Shown here in pieces: positions 1 through 6,167 of a DNA stretch of 8,682 nt. Position numbers and translations under genes: made by a program. Origin of the DNA: Clostridium sp. UBA6640 (GTDB lineage Bacteria; Bacillota; Clostridia; Clostridiales; Clostridiaceae); contig NZ_DKLM01000031.1 of NCBI RefSeq assembly GCF_002455975.1, positions 70,909 to 79,590 of the forward strand, given 5' to 3'. Below the pieces are notes generated by a model, which was not told where the DNA came from, ran no database searches, and saw nothing but the letters and a program-made list of their open reading frames with translations. Within the stretch, counting starts at the first letter, position 1. The number at the start of each line of letters is the position of its first letter.

Positions 1-330
1 GTACTCGCTATTCCCACGATAAAAATATATTTCATCGCAAGATGGGTCTAATTCAACTTGAAATTCGTTTTTAGCACCGATATTACTGTTAAGTCCGTAT
101 GTTGAATAAAAGGTAATATATTTTTTATTTCCGTCTTGACTCGATTTAAACGTTCTTATATATCCCATACTACTTGCAACACCAACTTCTAGCGTCATTA
201 CATTGCCATCTTCGGATATTGAGTAATCAGTTAGCATAATACCTGCCATTTTTCCCCCAGTGCTTAGAAATAGCAATCCGGCTACTATTATTAATGAAAG
301 TATGGTGATAACTCTAATTTTCTTTTTCAT
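1..330 (-). CDS. Membrane-anchored conserved hypothetical protein, C-terminus cut by window edge
   Basis: The reading frame opens with ATG at 330-328 and stays open through position 1, giving the first 110 residues. The start is well supported: AAGGAG (344-339) lies 8 bases upstream. Residues 2-4 are lysines, followed by a hydrophobic stretch at about 5-23, which reads as an N-terminal membrane anchor or uncleaved signal peptide. No cysteine follows it, so it is not a lipoprotein. The rest should lie outside the cell. Residues 55-106 hold a motif-rich stretch (GYIRTFK, KKYITFYSTYGLN, GAKNEF, ELDPSC, IYFYRG). From memory this resembles small secreted proteins of unknown function in Clostridia and related gut bacteria, but I cannot name a Pfam family. 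The gene follows the DUF3795 gene with a 172-base gap that holds a decayed repeat copy. I assign no function. Confidence 0.75.
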   Translation of the reverse strand, partial: MKKKIRVITILSLIIVAGLLFLSTGGKMAGIMLTDYSISEDGNVMTLEVGVASSMGYIRTFKSSQDGNKKYITFYSTYGLNSNIGAKNEFQVELDPSCDEIYFYRGNSEY

Positions 331-385
331 AAATAATTCTCCTTGAGCATTATAAATAATCTGAATTTCAAATTCCTATTTATCG

Positions 386-465
386 AGCACAATATATAAT
401 TATTATGAATAATACGGTGTTTAAAATAATTATTCATTTTTTATTGTTTGGCGTTAAATAAGAGA
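386..465 (-). repeat. Copy D of the dispersed hairpin repeat, decayed
   Basis: This is the fourth and weakest copy of the repeat found at 3224-3370, 7071-7206 and 8091-8222. The gene-side half is clear: on the plus strand GAATAATACGGT (407-418) is identical to 7150-7161. The stretch 415-464 aligns with 3318-3368 through shared ATTCATTTTTTA and TTAAATAA blocks. Read on the minus strand, the 5' arm AACACCGTA (421-413) is kept. The expected partner at 394-386 is TATTGTGCT, which still pairs at about 7 of 9 positions counting one G-U. The U-tract that follows the other copies is gone, and similarity stops below about 386. The copy lies 38 bases downstream of the DUF3795 stop codon, the same position relative to a gene as the other copies. 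A second inverted repeat (ATGAATAAT at 405-413, ATTATTCAT at 429-437) overlaps it. Confidence 0.5.
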
Positions 466-502
466 ATGTGAAATACCTCAACTACAAATAGTAATTTAAC
501 TA

Positions 503-1060
503 CTACTTTTTACTGGTTTTCTTATTAAGTTTTAACACAACATTTCTACTTACTGCCATAGATTGAAACATGCTTACTGCAAGTGTGTCTTTCTCTTTTA
601 GTGTTAGATTATCTGATTTTGTTTCAGTTGCAATTTGCTCCACTACGGATTTTACATCTTGCAATTCTAAAAGATTGACAGCTATGCAGAAAAAATTCTT
701 TCTCCGCCCATCATTGTAGTTCGCCAATAAATATTTTAATACTTCTATTTTTTCAGCCAGTTCAATTTGATAAGCATCTATTCCTATTTTTTTGACCTTC
801 TCCAAATCCTTCAGCTGATTGCGATGAGTAATAAAAGAATCAAACATATCTATATCATCATATTTTTCACAAGGGTATTCATCACAAAGATAGCAATATT
901 CAGTTTCGCCATGCTGTAGGCTACACCTTGCAATTTTGCATGACTGATTACCTGCACCACCACCACAACCAGGGCAATAATTACCCAAGTGCATTGGACA
1001 TAAACCACAGTTTAAGCCACATAGAGAAAATAAAGGATAGTTCCTTTTGAAATTTTTCAT
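503..1060 (-). CDS. DUF3795-type cysteine-rich protein
   Basis: The product is 185 residues. The N-terminal 67 residues carry ten cysteines (14, 18, 21, 29, 32, 41, 46, 56, 59, 64) arranged as CGLNCGLCP, YCPGCGGG, CKIARC, YCYLC and YPCEKY. This pattern and the length match DUF3795 proteins, small cytoplasmic proteins thought to bind a metal such as zinc or an iron-sulfur cluster. The biochemical role is not known. Residues 75-185 are charged and helical with one further cysteine (FFCIAV, about 124). No signal peptide or membrane segment is visible. The start is firm: GGGGAGG lies 7 bases upstream of ATG at 1060. The gene stands alone between the APH kinase (266-base gap) and the window-edge membrane protein. 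The stop is TAG (505-503). Binding of a metal is inferred from the cysteines only. Confidence 0.85.
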   Translation of the reverse strand: MKNFKRNYPLFSLCGLNCGLCPMHLGNYCPGCGGGAGNQSCKIARCSLQHGETEYCYLCDEYPCEKYDDIDMFDSFITHRNQLKDLEKVKKIGIDAYQIELAEKIEVLKYLLANYNDGRRKNFFCIAVNLLELQDVKSVVEQIATETKSDNLTLKEKDTLAVSMFQSMAVSRNVVLKLNKKTSKK

Positions 1061-1194
1061 TTATGTACCTCCCCTGTTAGATTCCTGTTTATCAGTAAGA
1101 TTATATAAATAATCGTTATTTCGAAGTTATTTACAACTATGTCTTAACTCATAAGAAAAGCCTATCATATTTACCATTTTATTAAATTAATTTT

Positions 1195-1256
1195 CCATAC
1201 CCTTGACCTAACTTTTATTTTTTATAGACTATTATTCAATTTTCAAAGAACATTGT
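1195..1256 (-). other. rRNA 16S-23S spacer-like fragment (possible relic)
   Basis: Read on the minus strand, 1253-1234 contains TTCTTTGAAAATTGAATAA preceded by ACAATG. Further along, AGGTCAAGGGTATGG lies at 1209-1195. In Firmicutes the spacer before 23S rRNA typically carries a TTCTTTGAAAA element, and 23S rRNA begins close to GGTCAAG or GGTTAAG. Both appear here in the right order and about 30 bases apart. No 16S 3' end (such as GGATCACCTCC) lies upstream, and no recognisable 23S sequence follows. If real, this is an isolated fragment of an rRNA operon leader or spacer between the kinase and the DUF3795 gene, not a functional rRNA gene. Chance similarity in AT-rich DNA cannot be excluded. 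Confidence 0.35.
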
Positions 1257-1325
1257 TTGCATCCCTTATTTAAGTAGTTATGTCGTCTAATAATCAAGTC
1301 ATGAAACAAAATATATTACATTAAA

Positions 1326-2333
1326 TCATTCAAATTTTTTCAACCTTTTAAAATCTATATCAATATAAGGTAGTCGATTCTCAATATTATATCTGATATT
1401 TTTTAAATACTCTTTTCGTGAATCATTAAGCTCATTGTTTGTCCATAATTTTAAAATAAAGTTGTATGAACAAATCCTTCTGTATTCCAAAAATAATGGT
1501 ATTCTCTCTATCCATTCTTCTTCAACTTTATTTTCTTCTAAATATCCTTTTAAAAAATTTTCAATAAATTTAACTCCAAACTCTGTACGCTCTTGCGCAT
1601 TCACTATAGGAATTGTTTGTAACGAGTGATAAAGAGCAATTGCAATATCACAAGCATACCAATGATATAAACAATCATCAAAATCAAAGACAACTATACT
1701 ATCATCATGAATAAAAAAATTACATTGATGAAAATCATTGTGTATCAATCCATAAGAGTTCTTATCTTTAGGAAAAGTACTCATTTCATTTATTATTTCT
1801 GTCCATATATTATAAATAGCAAAATCCTCTTTGGTAACTCTATATCCTTCTTCAAAATTAATGTCCTCATTCCACTGCTCTCTTGCAACTATTCCTTCTT
1901 TTGGTGTATAATCCTTCACTAAACAATGAATCTTGCCCATTGTCTTTCCCCATTGATAAAATAAGCGTTCATTCCATTCATCAGCATTATCCACTCTTGG
2001 AGGATGCCCATTAGCTTTTTCAAATACCGAAATAAAATAGCATTCATCATTATCATATATAACTTCTACAAACTTATTATTTATAGATAGTATTATTCTC
2101 GATACATTTACTTTCATACTAAATAAATAATTTACATAATCCATCTCAGCCTCATAACGTGATAAATTATAAGATGTCTTTTTTGAAATTCTTAAAATAT
2201 ATGCATTGTGTTCATTTTGCAAATCATAAATAAGATTAGCCGAATTACCAATTTTATTAATATTAACTTCTGATATGTCTAATTGAAAAAGTTTAAAAGC
2301 TTGCTTTAGAATTAAATTGTTATTATCCTCCAT
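1326..2333 (-). CDS. APH-family phosphotransferase (small-molecule kinase)
   Basis: This 335-residue protein belongs to the aminoglycoside phosphotransferase / choline kinase-like fold (APH family, PF01636). These cytoplasmic enzymes move the gamma-phosphate of ATP or GTP to a hydroxyl group of a small molecule. The catalytic loop HNDFHQCN is at residues 198-205, with D200 the likely base and N205 a metal ligand. The metal-binding DFDD follows at 217-220. YILRISK at about 45-51 sits where the nucleotide-binding strand is expected. Length fits the family. The substrate is unknown. The nearest relatives I recall are generic Bacillus and Clostridium phosphotransferases, not proven resistance enzymes, so drug resistance should not be assumed. 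The start is ATG 2333, which has GGGAGG 4-5 bases upstream. An in-frame GTG nine codons earlier (2360) has no ribosome binding site. A palindrome next to a TATAAT lies about 105 bases upstream. Confidence 0.85.
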   Translation of the reverse strand: MEDNNNLILKQAFKLFQLDISEVNINKIGNSANLIYDLQNEHNAYILRISKKTSYNLSRYEAEMDYVNYLFSMKVNVSRIILSINNKFVEVIYDNDECYFISVFEKANGHPPRVDNADEWNERLFYQWGKTMGKIHCLVKDYTPKEGIVAREQWNEDINFEEGYRVTKEDFAIYNIWTEIINEMSTFPKDKNSYGLIHNDFHQCNFFIHDDSIVVFDFDDCLYHWYACDIAIALYHSLQTIPIVNAQERTEFGVKFIENFLKGYLEENKVEEEWIERIPLFLEYRRICSYNFILKLWTNNELNDSRKEYLKNIRYNIENRLPYIDIDFKRLKKFE

Positions 2334-2436
2334 TTTTCCTCCCACTTCAGAATAATTCACACAAAATTATCTATTTTCAGTTTTTTAAATCGATGAATAA
2401 TTGAATCAATAGATTGTTTGAATACAATATCTCATG

Positions 2437-2458
2437 ATTATATTTTGTTAATAACAAA
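2437..2458 (-). promoter_or_regulatory. Candidate promoter with operator-like palindrome for the APH-family gene
   Basis: On the minus strand a perfect TATAAT (2442-2437) sits one base downstream of a perfect 15-bp palindrome: TTTGTTA, one central base, TAACAAA (2458-2444). The palindrome would occupy most of the spacer between the -10 and -35 boxes, where a repressor or MerR-type activator could bind. The -35 region is poor (TAAGAA at the 17-bp position), which would suit an activated promoter. The transcript would have a leader of roughly 95 bases before ATG 2333. This is inferred from sequence only. Confidence 0.3.
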
Positions 2459-2537
2459 TTTCTTAGCTTTGTTTAAAATATTCTATTTTCCTCATATATA
2501 ATGCTATAGCTAATATCATATTCTCTTAGTGTCTCTT

Positions 2538-3020
2538 TTATTTTTTATCCTGTATTTCAAAATATATTGATTCAATTCCATCTTCAATAAATGTTTCAAT
2601 TTTTATAAATCCAACTTTCTCTAATAGTCCTATTGATCCATAATTATTGGAATATGTAAATGCTCCAATTTTTTCTATATCAAACTTATTAAATACTTCT
2701 TTAACAAAAGCTTTTGTAGCCTCTGTTGCTATACCCTTGCCCCATAACTCCTTTTCAAAGATGACAACACTTAGCATAGACATTTTTTCATTACTTTCAT
2801 CTATACCATAACACCAAATATCTCCAATATATTTTCCTTCAAAATATATTACCTTGCCGTAGCTTAAAGCATCCCCTTTTATAGACTCCTCAAATAATCT
2901 TAATGCTTCGTCTAAAGATCTAATACTAAAGGGAAATAATTTCTTTATTTCTTTATCTCGAGTTTTTTCCCAAAAGGTCACTACATGATCCTTCCTTCTT
3001 GTTTTTAGCATTATGTCCAT
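2538..3020 (-). CDS. GNAT-family N-acetyltransferase (RimJ/RimL-like)
   Basis: The product is 160 residues from the preferred start. It is a GNAT acetyltransferase of the RimJ/RimL/Acetyltransf_3 type, a cytoplasmic enzyme that transfers an acetyl group from acetyl-CoA to an amine such as a protein N-terminus, polyamine or drug. The acetyl-CoA-binding motif A is LWGKGIATEA (about 92-101), with the pyrophosphate-loop pattern GKGIA. Motif B is NNYGSIGLLEKVGF (about 125-138), typical of the family. Length is normal. The substrate cannot be told from sequence. For the start, ATG 3029 is flush against GGAAGG with no spacing, while ATG 3020 has AAGGA with an 8-base spacer, so 3020 is chosen. Starting at 3029 would add three residues. 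It is separated from the downstream APH gene by 204 bases and is probably its own unit. Confidence 0.85.
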   Translation of the reverse strand: MDIMLKTRRKDHVVTFWEKTRDKEIKKLFPFSIRSLDEALRLFEESIKGDALSYGKVIYFEGKYIGDIWCYGIDESNEKMSMLSVVIFEKELWGKGIATEATKAFVKEVFNKFDIEKIGAFTYSNNYGSIGLLEKVGFIKIETFIEDGIESIYFEIQDKK

Positions 3021-3223
3021 AAAACTCATCCTTCCATAAAAATTCTGCTATAATGTAAATTTTATTTTTATTGTGCTAAATTCCACTCAAAGCTTATTTT
3101 TATAAATTCAAGTCTGATTTCAATATTTAATTGTAATATATTCCCTAGAAAGTACTGTTCTCCTTCTTCTTATCTCAATAAAAATAATTACTCTCCTTAT
3201 TTTATAAATAACATTATCTATCA

Positions 3224-3370
3224 TATTATTATAAGCTACTTGGCTGAAGTCAGTATAAAGTCGTAATATATTTGAAATATAACATAAAAACACCCCAAAA
3301 TTCATATTTAAATAGTGGGATGTTCACATAAATCATTCATTTTTTAGTCGTTACATTAAATAAAAAGTAT
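3224..3370 (-). repeat. Copy C of the dispersed hairpin repeat
   Basis: This copy lies between the protease stop (3401) and the acetyltransferase. The part below the hairpin (3231-3288) aligns with 8101-8150, sharing TATAA, TACTT, CT.AA, TATAAA and TTTGAAAT blocks in order. The part above it (3316-3370) aligns best with copy D. The 36-nt hairpin at 3289-3324 is listed separately. The copy begins about 30 bases after the protease stop, in the same orientation as the other copies. A 61-codon open frame on the minus strand (3305-3120) starts inside the hairpin and is judged an accident of the repeat. The rest of the 380-base gap between genes (3021-3223) shows nothing else I can support. Confidence 0.6.
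3289..3324 (-). terminator. Intrinsic terminator of the subtilase gene (repeat hairpin C)
   Basis: On the minus strand the arms are AACATCCCA (3324-3316) and TGGGGTGTT (3297-3289). They pair over all 9 positions with one G-U. Inside is a CU/UU internal loop, then a short inner stem (AUUU with GAAU) closed by AAAUAU. The 3' arm runs directly into TTTTT and then ATGTTATATTTC. The site lies 77 bases downstream of the protease stop. Compared with copies A and B, the core of the stem has changed from UACGG/CCGUA to UGGGG/UCCCA on both sides together, so pairing is kept. Confidence 0.65.
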
Positions 3371-3400
3371 ATGGTATAAGGTTTCTATTCTAATCGAGAA

Positions 3401-4675
3401 TTAATTAAGATTTTTTAATTCCTGAGAGGATACTTTCTCTATAAGTTTTTCTGGATTTACTATTTTTCCTAAATTGTATTTTTTCCCTTCTTCCTCTATT
3501 TTCACTACATCTCCTGTATCTAATACTGCTTTTACAAACTCATCTGGAATTATATTAGGATTTACCTGACAGCATAAGGTATATAAAGCGGATACATAAG
3601 GTATAGCCCAACTAAATCCACCTTTTCTACTAAATACATAATCTGAGTTTCCCCTATGTGATGCAATATACCTGCTATCCGTCGGTACCATAAAGTCCTT
3701 TTCTATATTAAATCTTTCGTAATTTTTTAAAAATTCATCTTTCCAAAATAATCCTGGTTCATAACTTTTAAAATCATCTGGATTTTTCATGCTTTCTCTT
3801 CCAAGTCCTCTCAATGCAACTCCATAATGTTCTTCAAAATTTGATGAAACCACTAATATTCCTTCATCTTTAGCCCTTTTTACTGCTGACTCTACTTCAT
3901 TGAATCCTTTTTGCCTCTTATCCCATCCTATAGACATAGAAATGACCCTTATCTTTTTTTCTTTAGGTAGAGTTTCATTTATCTCTATAATTCTATCTAT
4001 AGATTTCGCTAAATACTTAAAATCAAAGTTAATACCAGTTACCATATTACTTAAAGTAAATTTTCCATCATCATCAGTTTCTGCAATATAATATAAGTCT
4101 GCCTCTGGTGCAACACCTACAGTTTCCCCTACTGCAATAGAGCTAACAGCCGCCCCATGCAGAGTTGTAGTATCATCTTCATAATTGTGAATCTCTTCAT
4201 AGAACTTTAATCTATCTTTATATTCTTCATGATCTACTAAAAGAGTCCCATCAATTATGGCCATGCTCACTCCTTTTCCTGTAATGCCCTTTTCATGAAG
4301 TTTTCTTAAATTCAATCCTGGGTTTTTTCCATATTCCATAATAGTTTGTATATCAAATTCTTTTGGAATATCAGAAGGCCATTTTGTTTTACTATCAAAA
4401 TCAGCATGCATTAAATCCTTTAAGTTATTTTTAACATTGAGTTCTGATAAATCATAGCTTCTCAAATCAACCTGCCACGGTTTTTTTGAGTTTTCATCAT
4501 ATTTAGGAAGTTCTTTAAGCTTTCCTCTTTTATACTCCACAGCAGTAGGTACTCTAGCTATTCCACTATTTCCATCCACATTAGAATCTCCATATTTGAA
4601 CAGTGGGAAATTAAAGGCAAATATTAAAAATCCCCCTAAAATAATAACAAGTGTAAAAAATATCTTCTTTTTCAT
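3401..4675 (-). CDS. Secreted or membrane-anchored subtilisin-like (S8) serine protease, divergent active site
   Basis: The product is 424 residues. Lysines at 2-4 and a hydrophobic stretch at about 5-23 form a signal peptide or anchor. There is no lipobox cysteine, so the catalytic part should be outside the membrane. Residues 30-120 are a charged, possibly pro-peptide region. The S8 core follows: Asp142 in MAIIDGTL, His173 in TLHGAAVSSIAVG, the likely oxyanion Asn279 in VVSSNF, and Ser355 in GGFSWAIPYVSAL. All four residues are in the right order and spacing, but the surrounding motifs depart from the usual DTG, HGTHVAG and GTSMATPHVAG. It is probably an active but specialised peptidase; loss of activity is the alternative. 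The start is firm, with AAGGGGGGTGG just upstream of ATG 4675. The promoter region carries 11-bp direct repeats and a 14-bp palindrome, and a repeat-borne terminator follows. The target is unknown. Confidence 0.85.
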   Translation of the reverse strand: MKKKIFFTLVIILGGFLIFAFNFPLFKYGDSNVDGNSGIARVPTAVEYKRGKLKELPKYDENSKKPWQVDLRSYDLSELNVKNNLKDLMHADFDSKTKWPSDIPKEFDIQTIMEYGKNPGLNLRKLHEKGITGKGVSMAIIDGTLLVDHEEYKDRLKFYEEIHNYEDDTTTLHGAAVSSIAVGETVGVAPEADLYYIAETDDDGKFTLSNMVTGINFDFKYLAKSIDRIIEINETLPKEKKIRVISMSIGWDKRQKGFNEVESAVKRAKDEGILVVSSNFEEHYGVALRGLGRESMKNPDDFKSYEPGLFWKDEFLKNYERFNIEKDFMVPTDSRYIASHRGNSDYVFSRKGGFSWAIPYVSALYTLCCQVNPNIIPDEFVKAVLDTGDVVKIEEEGKKYNLGKIVNPEKLIEKVSSQELKNLN

Positions 4676-4743
4676 AATCCACCCCCCTTGTTACCTTCAT
4701 TTTAGTACTAATAACCATATGAAGAAATCGAAAGAGGTTAAAT

Positions 4744-4765
4744 TTATCTTACATTTACCTTACAT
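4744..4765 (-). promoter_or_regulatory. Tandem 11-bp direct repeats upstream of the protease gene
   Basis: On the plus strand TTATCTTACAT (4744-4754) is followed at once by TTACCTTACAT (4755-4765); 10 of 11 bases agree. A weaker third unit may precede it (GGTTAAAT, 4736-4743). TTACAT-like half-sites repeated at one helical turn are the typical target layout of OmpR/PhoB-type response regulators. The repeats lie about 70-90 bases upstream of ATG 4675. Binding by such a regulator is an inference; no regulator gene is in the window. Confidence 0.35.
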
Positions 4766-4788
4766 ATCTTTCAGCAATATTTTATAGT

Positions 4789-4802
4789 GATTGTAAACAA
4801 TC
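4789..4802. promoter_or_regulatory. 14-bp palindrome (operator-like) upstream of the protease gene
   Basis: GATTGT, two bases, ACAATC is a perfect inverted repeat. It lies about 115-127 bases upstream of the protease ATG, next to the minus-strand sequence TATAAA (4787-4782) and 23 bases from the direct repeats. The position suits a regulatory protein site, but no convincing -35 box accompanies it and no binding protein can be named. Confidence 0.3.
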
Positions 4803-4835
4803 CATTCCTATTTTGCTCACATAAATATCTCCATT

Positions 4836-4876
4836 TTAAATGAACCAATGACATATGTAGTCATTGGTTCATTTAA
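4836..4876. terminator. Long perfect hairpin downstream of the Nudix gene
   Basis: A perfect 17-bp inverted repeat (4836-4852 and 4860-4876) encloses a 7-base loop (ATATGTA). It starts 75 bases after the Nudix stop codon, so the likely role is termination or 3'-end protection of the grpB-like/Nudix transcript. The stem ends in TTAAA/TTTAA, but no proper U-tract follows on either strand (AATGG on minus, TAAAGG on plus). It is therefore not a textbook intrinsic terminator. The symmetry would let it act on both strands. Confidence 0.55.
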
Positions 4877-4950
4877 TAAAGGATGTAAGTTAATTTCAGA
4901 TGTTAGGCATATCATACTTATATATAAACTTATTGTAAATTGGAAATATA

Positions 4951-5469
4951 TCACTGATTGATGATAGTATCAAATATTTTTTCATGAGTACAAAAACGTT
5001 CTCTTATCGAATCAACATAATCATCTGTTCTAATGAATTGTTTAAAATTATTATATGGTAAGTAACGATAATCAATAGTTTCTCCTTCTTGCAATTTAAT
5101 CTTTGTTTTTTCTTTATTTATGAATACTAAAAAACATTTATAAATTGAAGGAACATTTTTATAAATATAAGAATATACAAAATTTAAATCGGACTCTGTT
5201 GCTTCTATTCCTGTTTCTTCTCTTAGTTCTCTTACAGCGCCTTGCTCTGGTGTTTCCCTCTTTAAAATTGAGCCGCCAGTTACTTCCCATTTTAACGGCC
5301 ATGATTTATTTTGATGTCTTTGAGTTATCAACACTTCATTATTTTCTGTCACCGCATAAATTTCAACAACAATATGATAAACACCTTCTGGAATAGTTTC
5401 ATCCCTAAATTGATCAAATCCTAATTTGTTACCATCTTTATCATAAGCATCCCAAATTTCTCTTGCCAC
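4951..5469 (-). CDS. Nudix hydrolase
   Basis: The product is 172 residues and carries a textbook Nudix box at 66-88 (G-x5-E-x7-REUxEExGU, ending RELREETGI). This motif binds divalent metal and hydrolyses a diphosphate linked to another group, such as nucleotide sugars, oxidised nucleotides or isoprenoid diphosphates. The N-terminus (AREIWDAYDKDGNKLG, then PEGVYHIVVEIYAV) resembles the YfcD/isopentenyl-diphosphate-isomerase-like subgroup. The exact substrate is not predictable. For the start, GTG 5469 has AAAGGATGG about 6 bases upstream and yields the usual family N-terminus. A TTG at 5487 would add six residues but has no ribosome binding site of its own. The gene follows the GrpB-like gene by only 29 bases with no terminator between them, so the two should be co-transcribed. 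The 17-bp hairpin at 4836-4876 closes the unit. Confidence 0.88.
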   Translation of the reverse strand: MAREIWDAYDKDGNKLGFDQFRDETIPEGVYHIVVEIYAVTENNEVLITQRHQNKSWPLKWEVTGGSILKRETPEQGAVRELREETGIEATESDLNFVYSYIYKNVPSIYKCFLVFINKEKTKIKLQEGETIDYRYLPYNNFKQFIRTDDYVDSIRERFCTHEKIFDTIINQ

Positions 5470-5498
5470 ATTACACCATCCTTTCAAATTTACTGTAT

Positions 5499-6011
5499 TT
5501 ATTCACATAAACCACACTTCTTATAAATATCCAAAATTACAGATTGTTTACCTTCAATATACGAATCTATATCTTCTGGATATTTCAAAGCCATCTCTTT
5601 TTTTATTGAACTATATCTATCTATATCTTCTTTATGTTGTCTTAAATAATCTCTAAATACTATATGCCGATACAATTCTTCATTATCTTTATTGCATACA
5701 TACAAATGGTGTGTCATTAAATGTGACTTATTCTCATAAGCAAATGCTTCTCTACCAGATATACCTAAATCTCCTTCATATATATATCCAATAGACTTTA
5801 ATGCCTTTTTTACTTCTTCGAAATTTTTGTCAATCACAACATCTATATCAATAATTGGTTTTGCTGCCAATCCTTCAACAGATGTACTTCCTACATGCTC
5901 AATTGAATTTATTTTGCCAGACAAAACTATTAACAATTCATTTTTTATACGTTCAAATTCATTTTTCCATCCTGGATTATAATCTTCTACTATTACATAT
6001 TTTGTTTTCAT
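5499..6011 (-). CDS. GrpB/UPF0157 family nucleotidyltransferase-like protein
   Basis: The product is 170 residues and belongs to the GrpB (UPF0157, PF04229) family, which has a nucleotidyltransferase fold. The diagnostic sequences are HVGSTSVEGLAAKPIIDIDVVI (about residues 39-60), with the GSTS turn and the DID acidic pair, then MTHHLYVC (about 99-106) and FRDYLRQH (119-126). It should be cytoplasmic. The reaction is not established for most members, and I infer only that it may transfer a nucleotide to a small acceptor. The start is clear: ATG 6011 has GGAGG 8 bases upstream. The frame stays open 14 codons further to ATG 6053, but nothing there resembles a ribosome binding site. It is the first gene of a two-gene unit with the Nudix hydrolase, suggesting linked nucleotide chemistry, though no shared substrate is known. 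Confidence 0.88.
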   Translation of the reverse strand: MKTKYVIVEDYNPGWKNEFERIKNELLIVLSGKINSIEHVGSTSVEGLAAKPIIDIDVVIDKNFEEVKKALKSIGYIYEGDLGISGREAFAYENKSHLMTHHLYVCNKDNEELYRHIVFRDYLRQHKEDIDRYSSIKKEMALKYPEDIDSYIEGKQSVILDIYKKCGLCE

Positions 6012-6167
6012 TAAAATCTCCTCCACAAATTTACTATTTATCATACTTAACATTAAATAATAATTTTGAATTTGTCATTTGAATTTATCTGCATATCATA
6101 CAAATGATCTTTACTTCACCTTTTCTTACTATCATAGGTAATTTATATAATATATTTTATATATGTA

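Noticed and set aside
349..354. TATAAT on the minus strand before the window-edge gene
   Set aside because: Its transcription start would fall in the Shine-Dalgarno sequence and no -35 box is present, so it is unlikely to be the promoter.
2334..2360. GTG start at 2360 for the APH-family gene
   Set aside because: There is no Shine-Dalgarno before it, and GGGAGG falls inside the extension, just ahead of ATG 2333.
3120..3305. 61-codon open frame on the minus strand
   Set aside because: It starts inside the terminator hairpin of repeat copy C, has no ribosome binding site, and the matching frame in copies A and B is broken by stops.
3220..3305. Translated repeat resembling the C-terminal tail of IS1182-type transposases (F..FL ... 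F...AYN spacing)
   Set aside because: Only a few residues agree, the frame differs between copies, and base pairing explains conservation of the region better. A search with an IS database would settle it.
5145..5396. Plus-strand open frames inside the Nudix gene and other genes (1435-1629, 1707-1922, 3900-4091, 4596-4787, 5855-6082)
   Set aside because: They lie opposite strongly supported genes, lack ribosome binding sites and encode low-complexity hydrophobic sequence.
6012..6053. Longer GrpB-like protein starting at ATG 6053
   Set aside because: There is no ribosome binding site there, and GGAGG is ideally placed for ATG 6011, where the family N-terminus begins.
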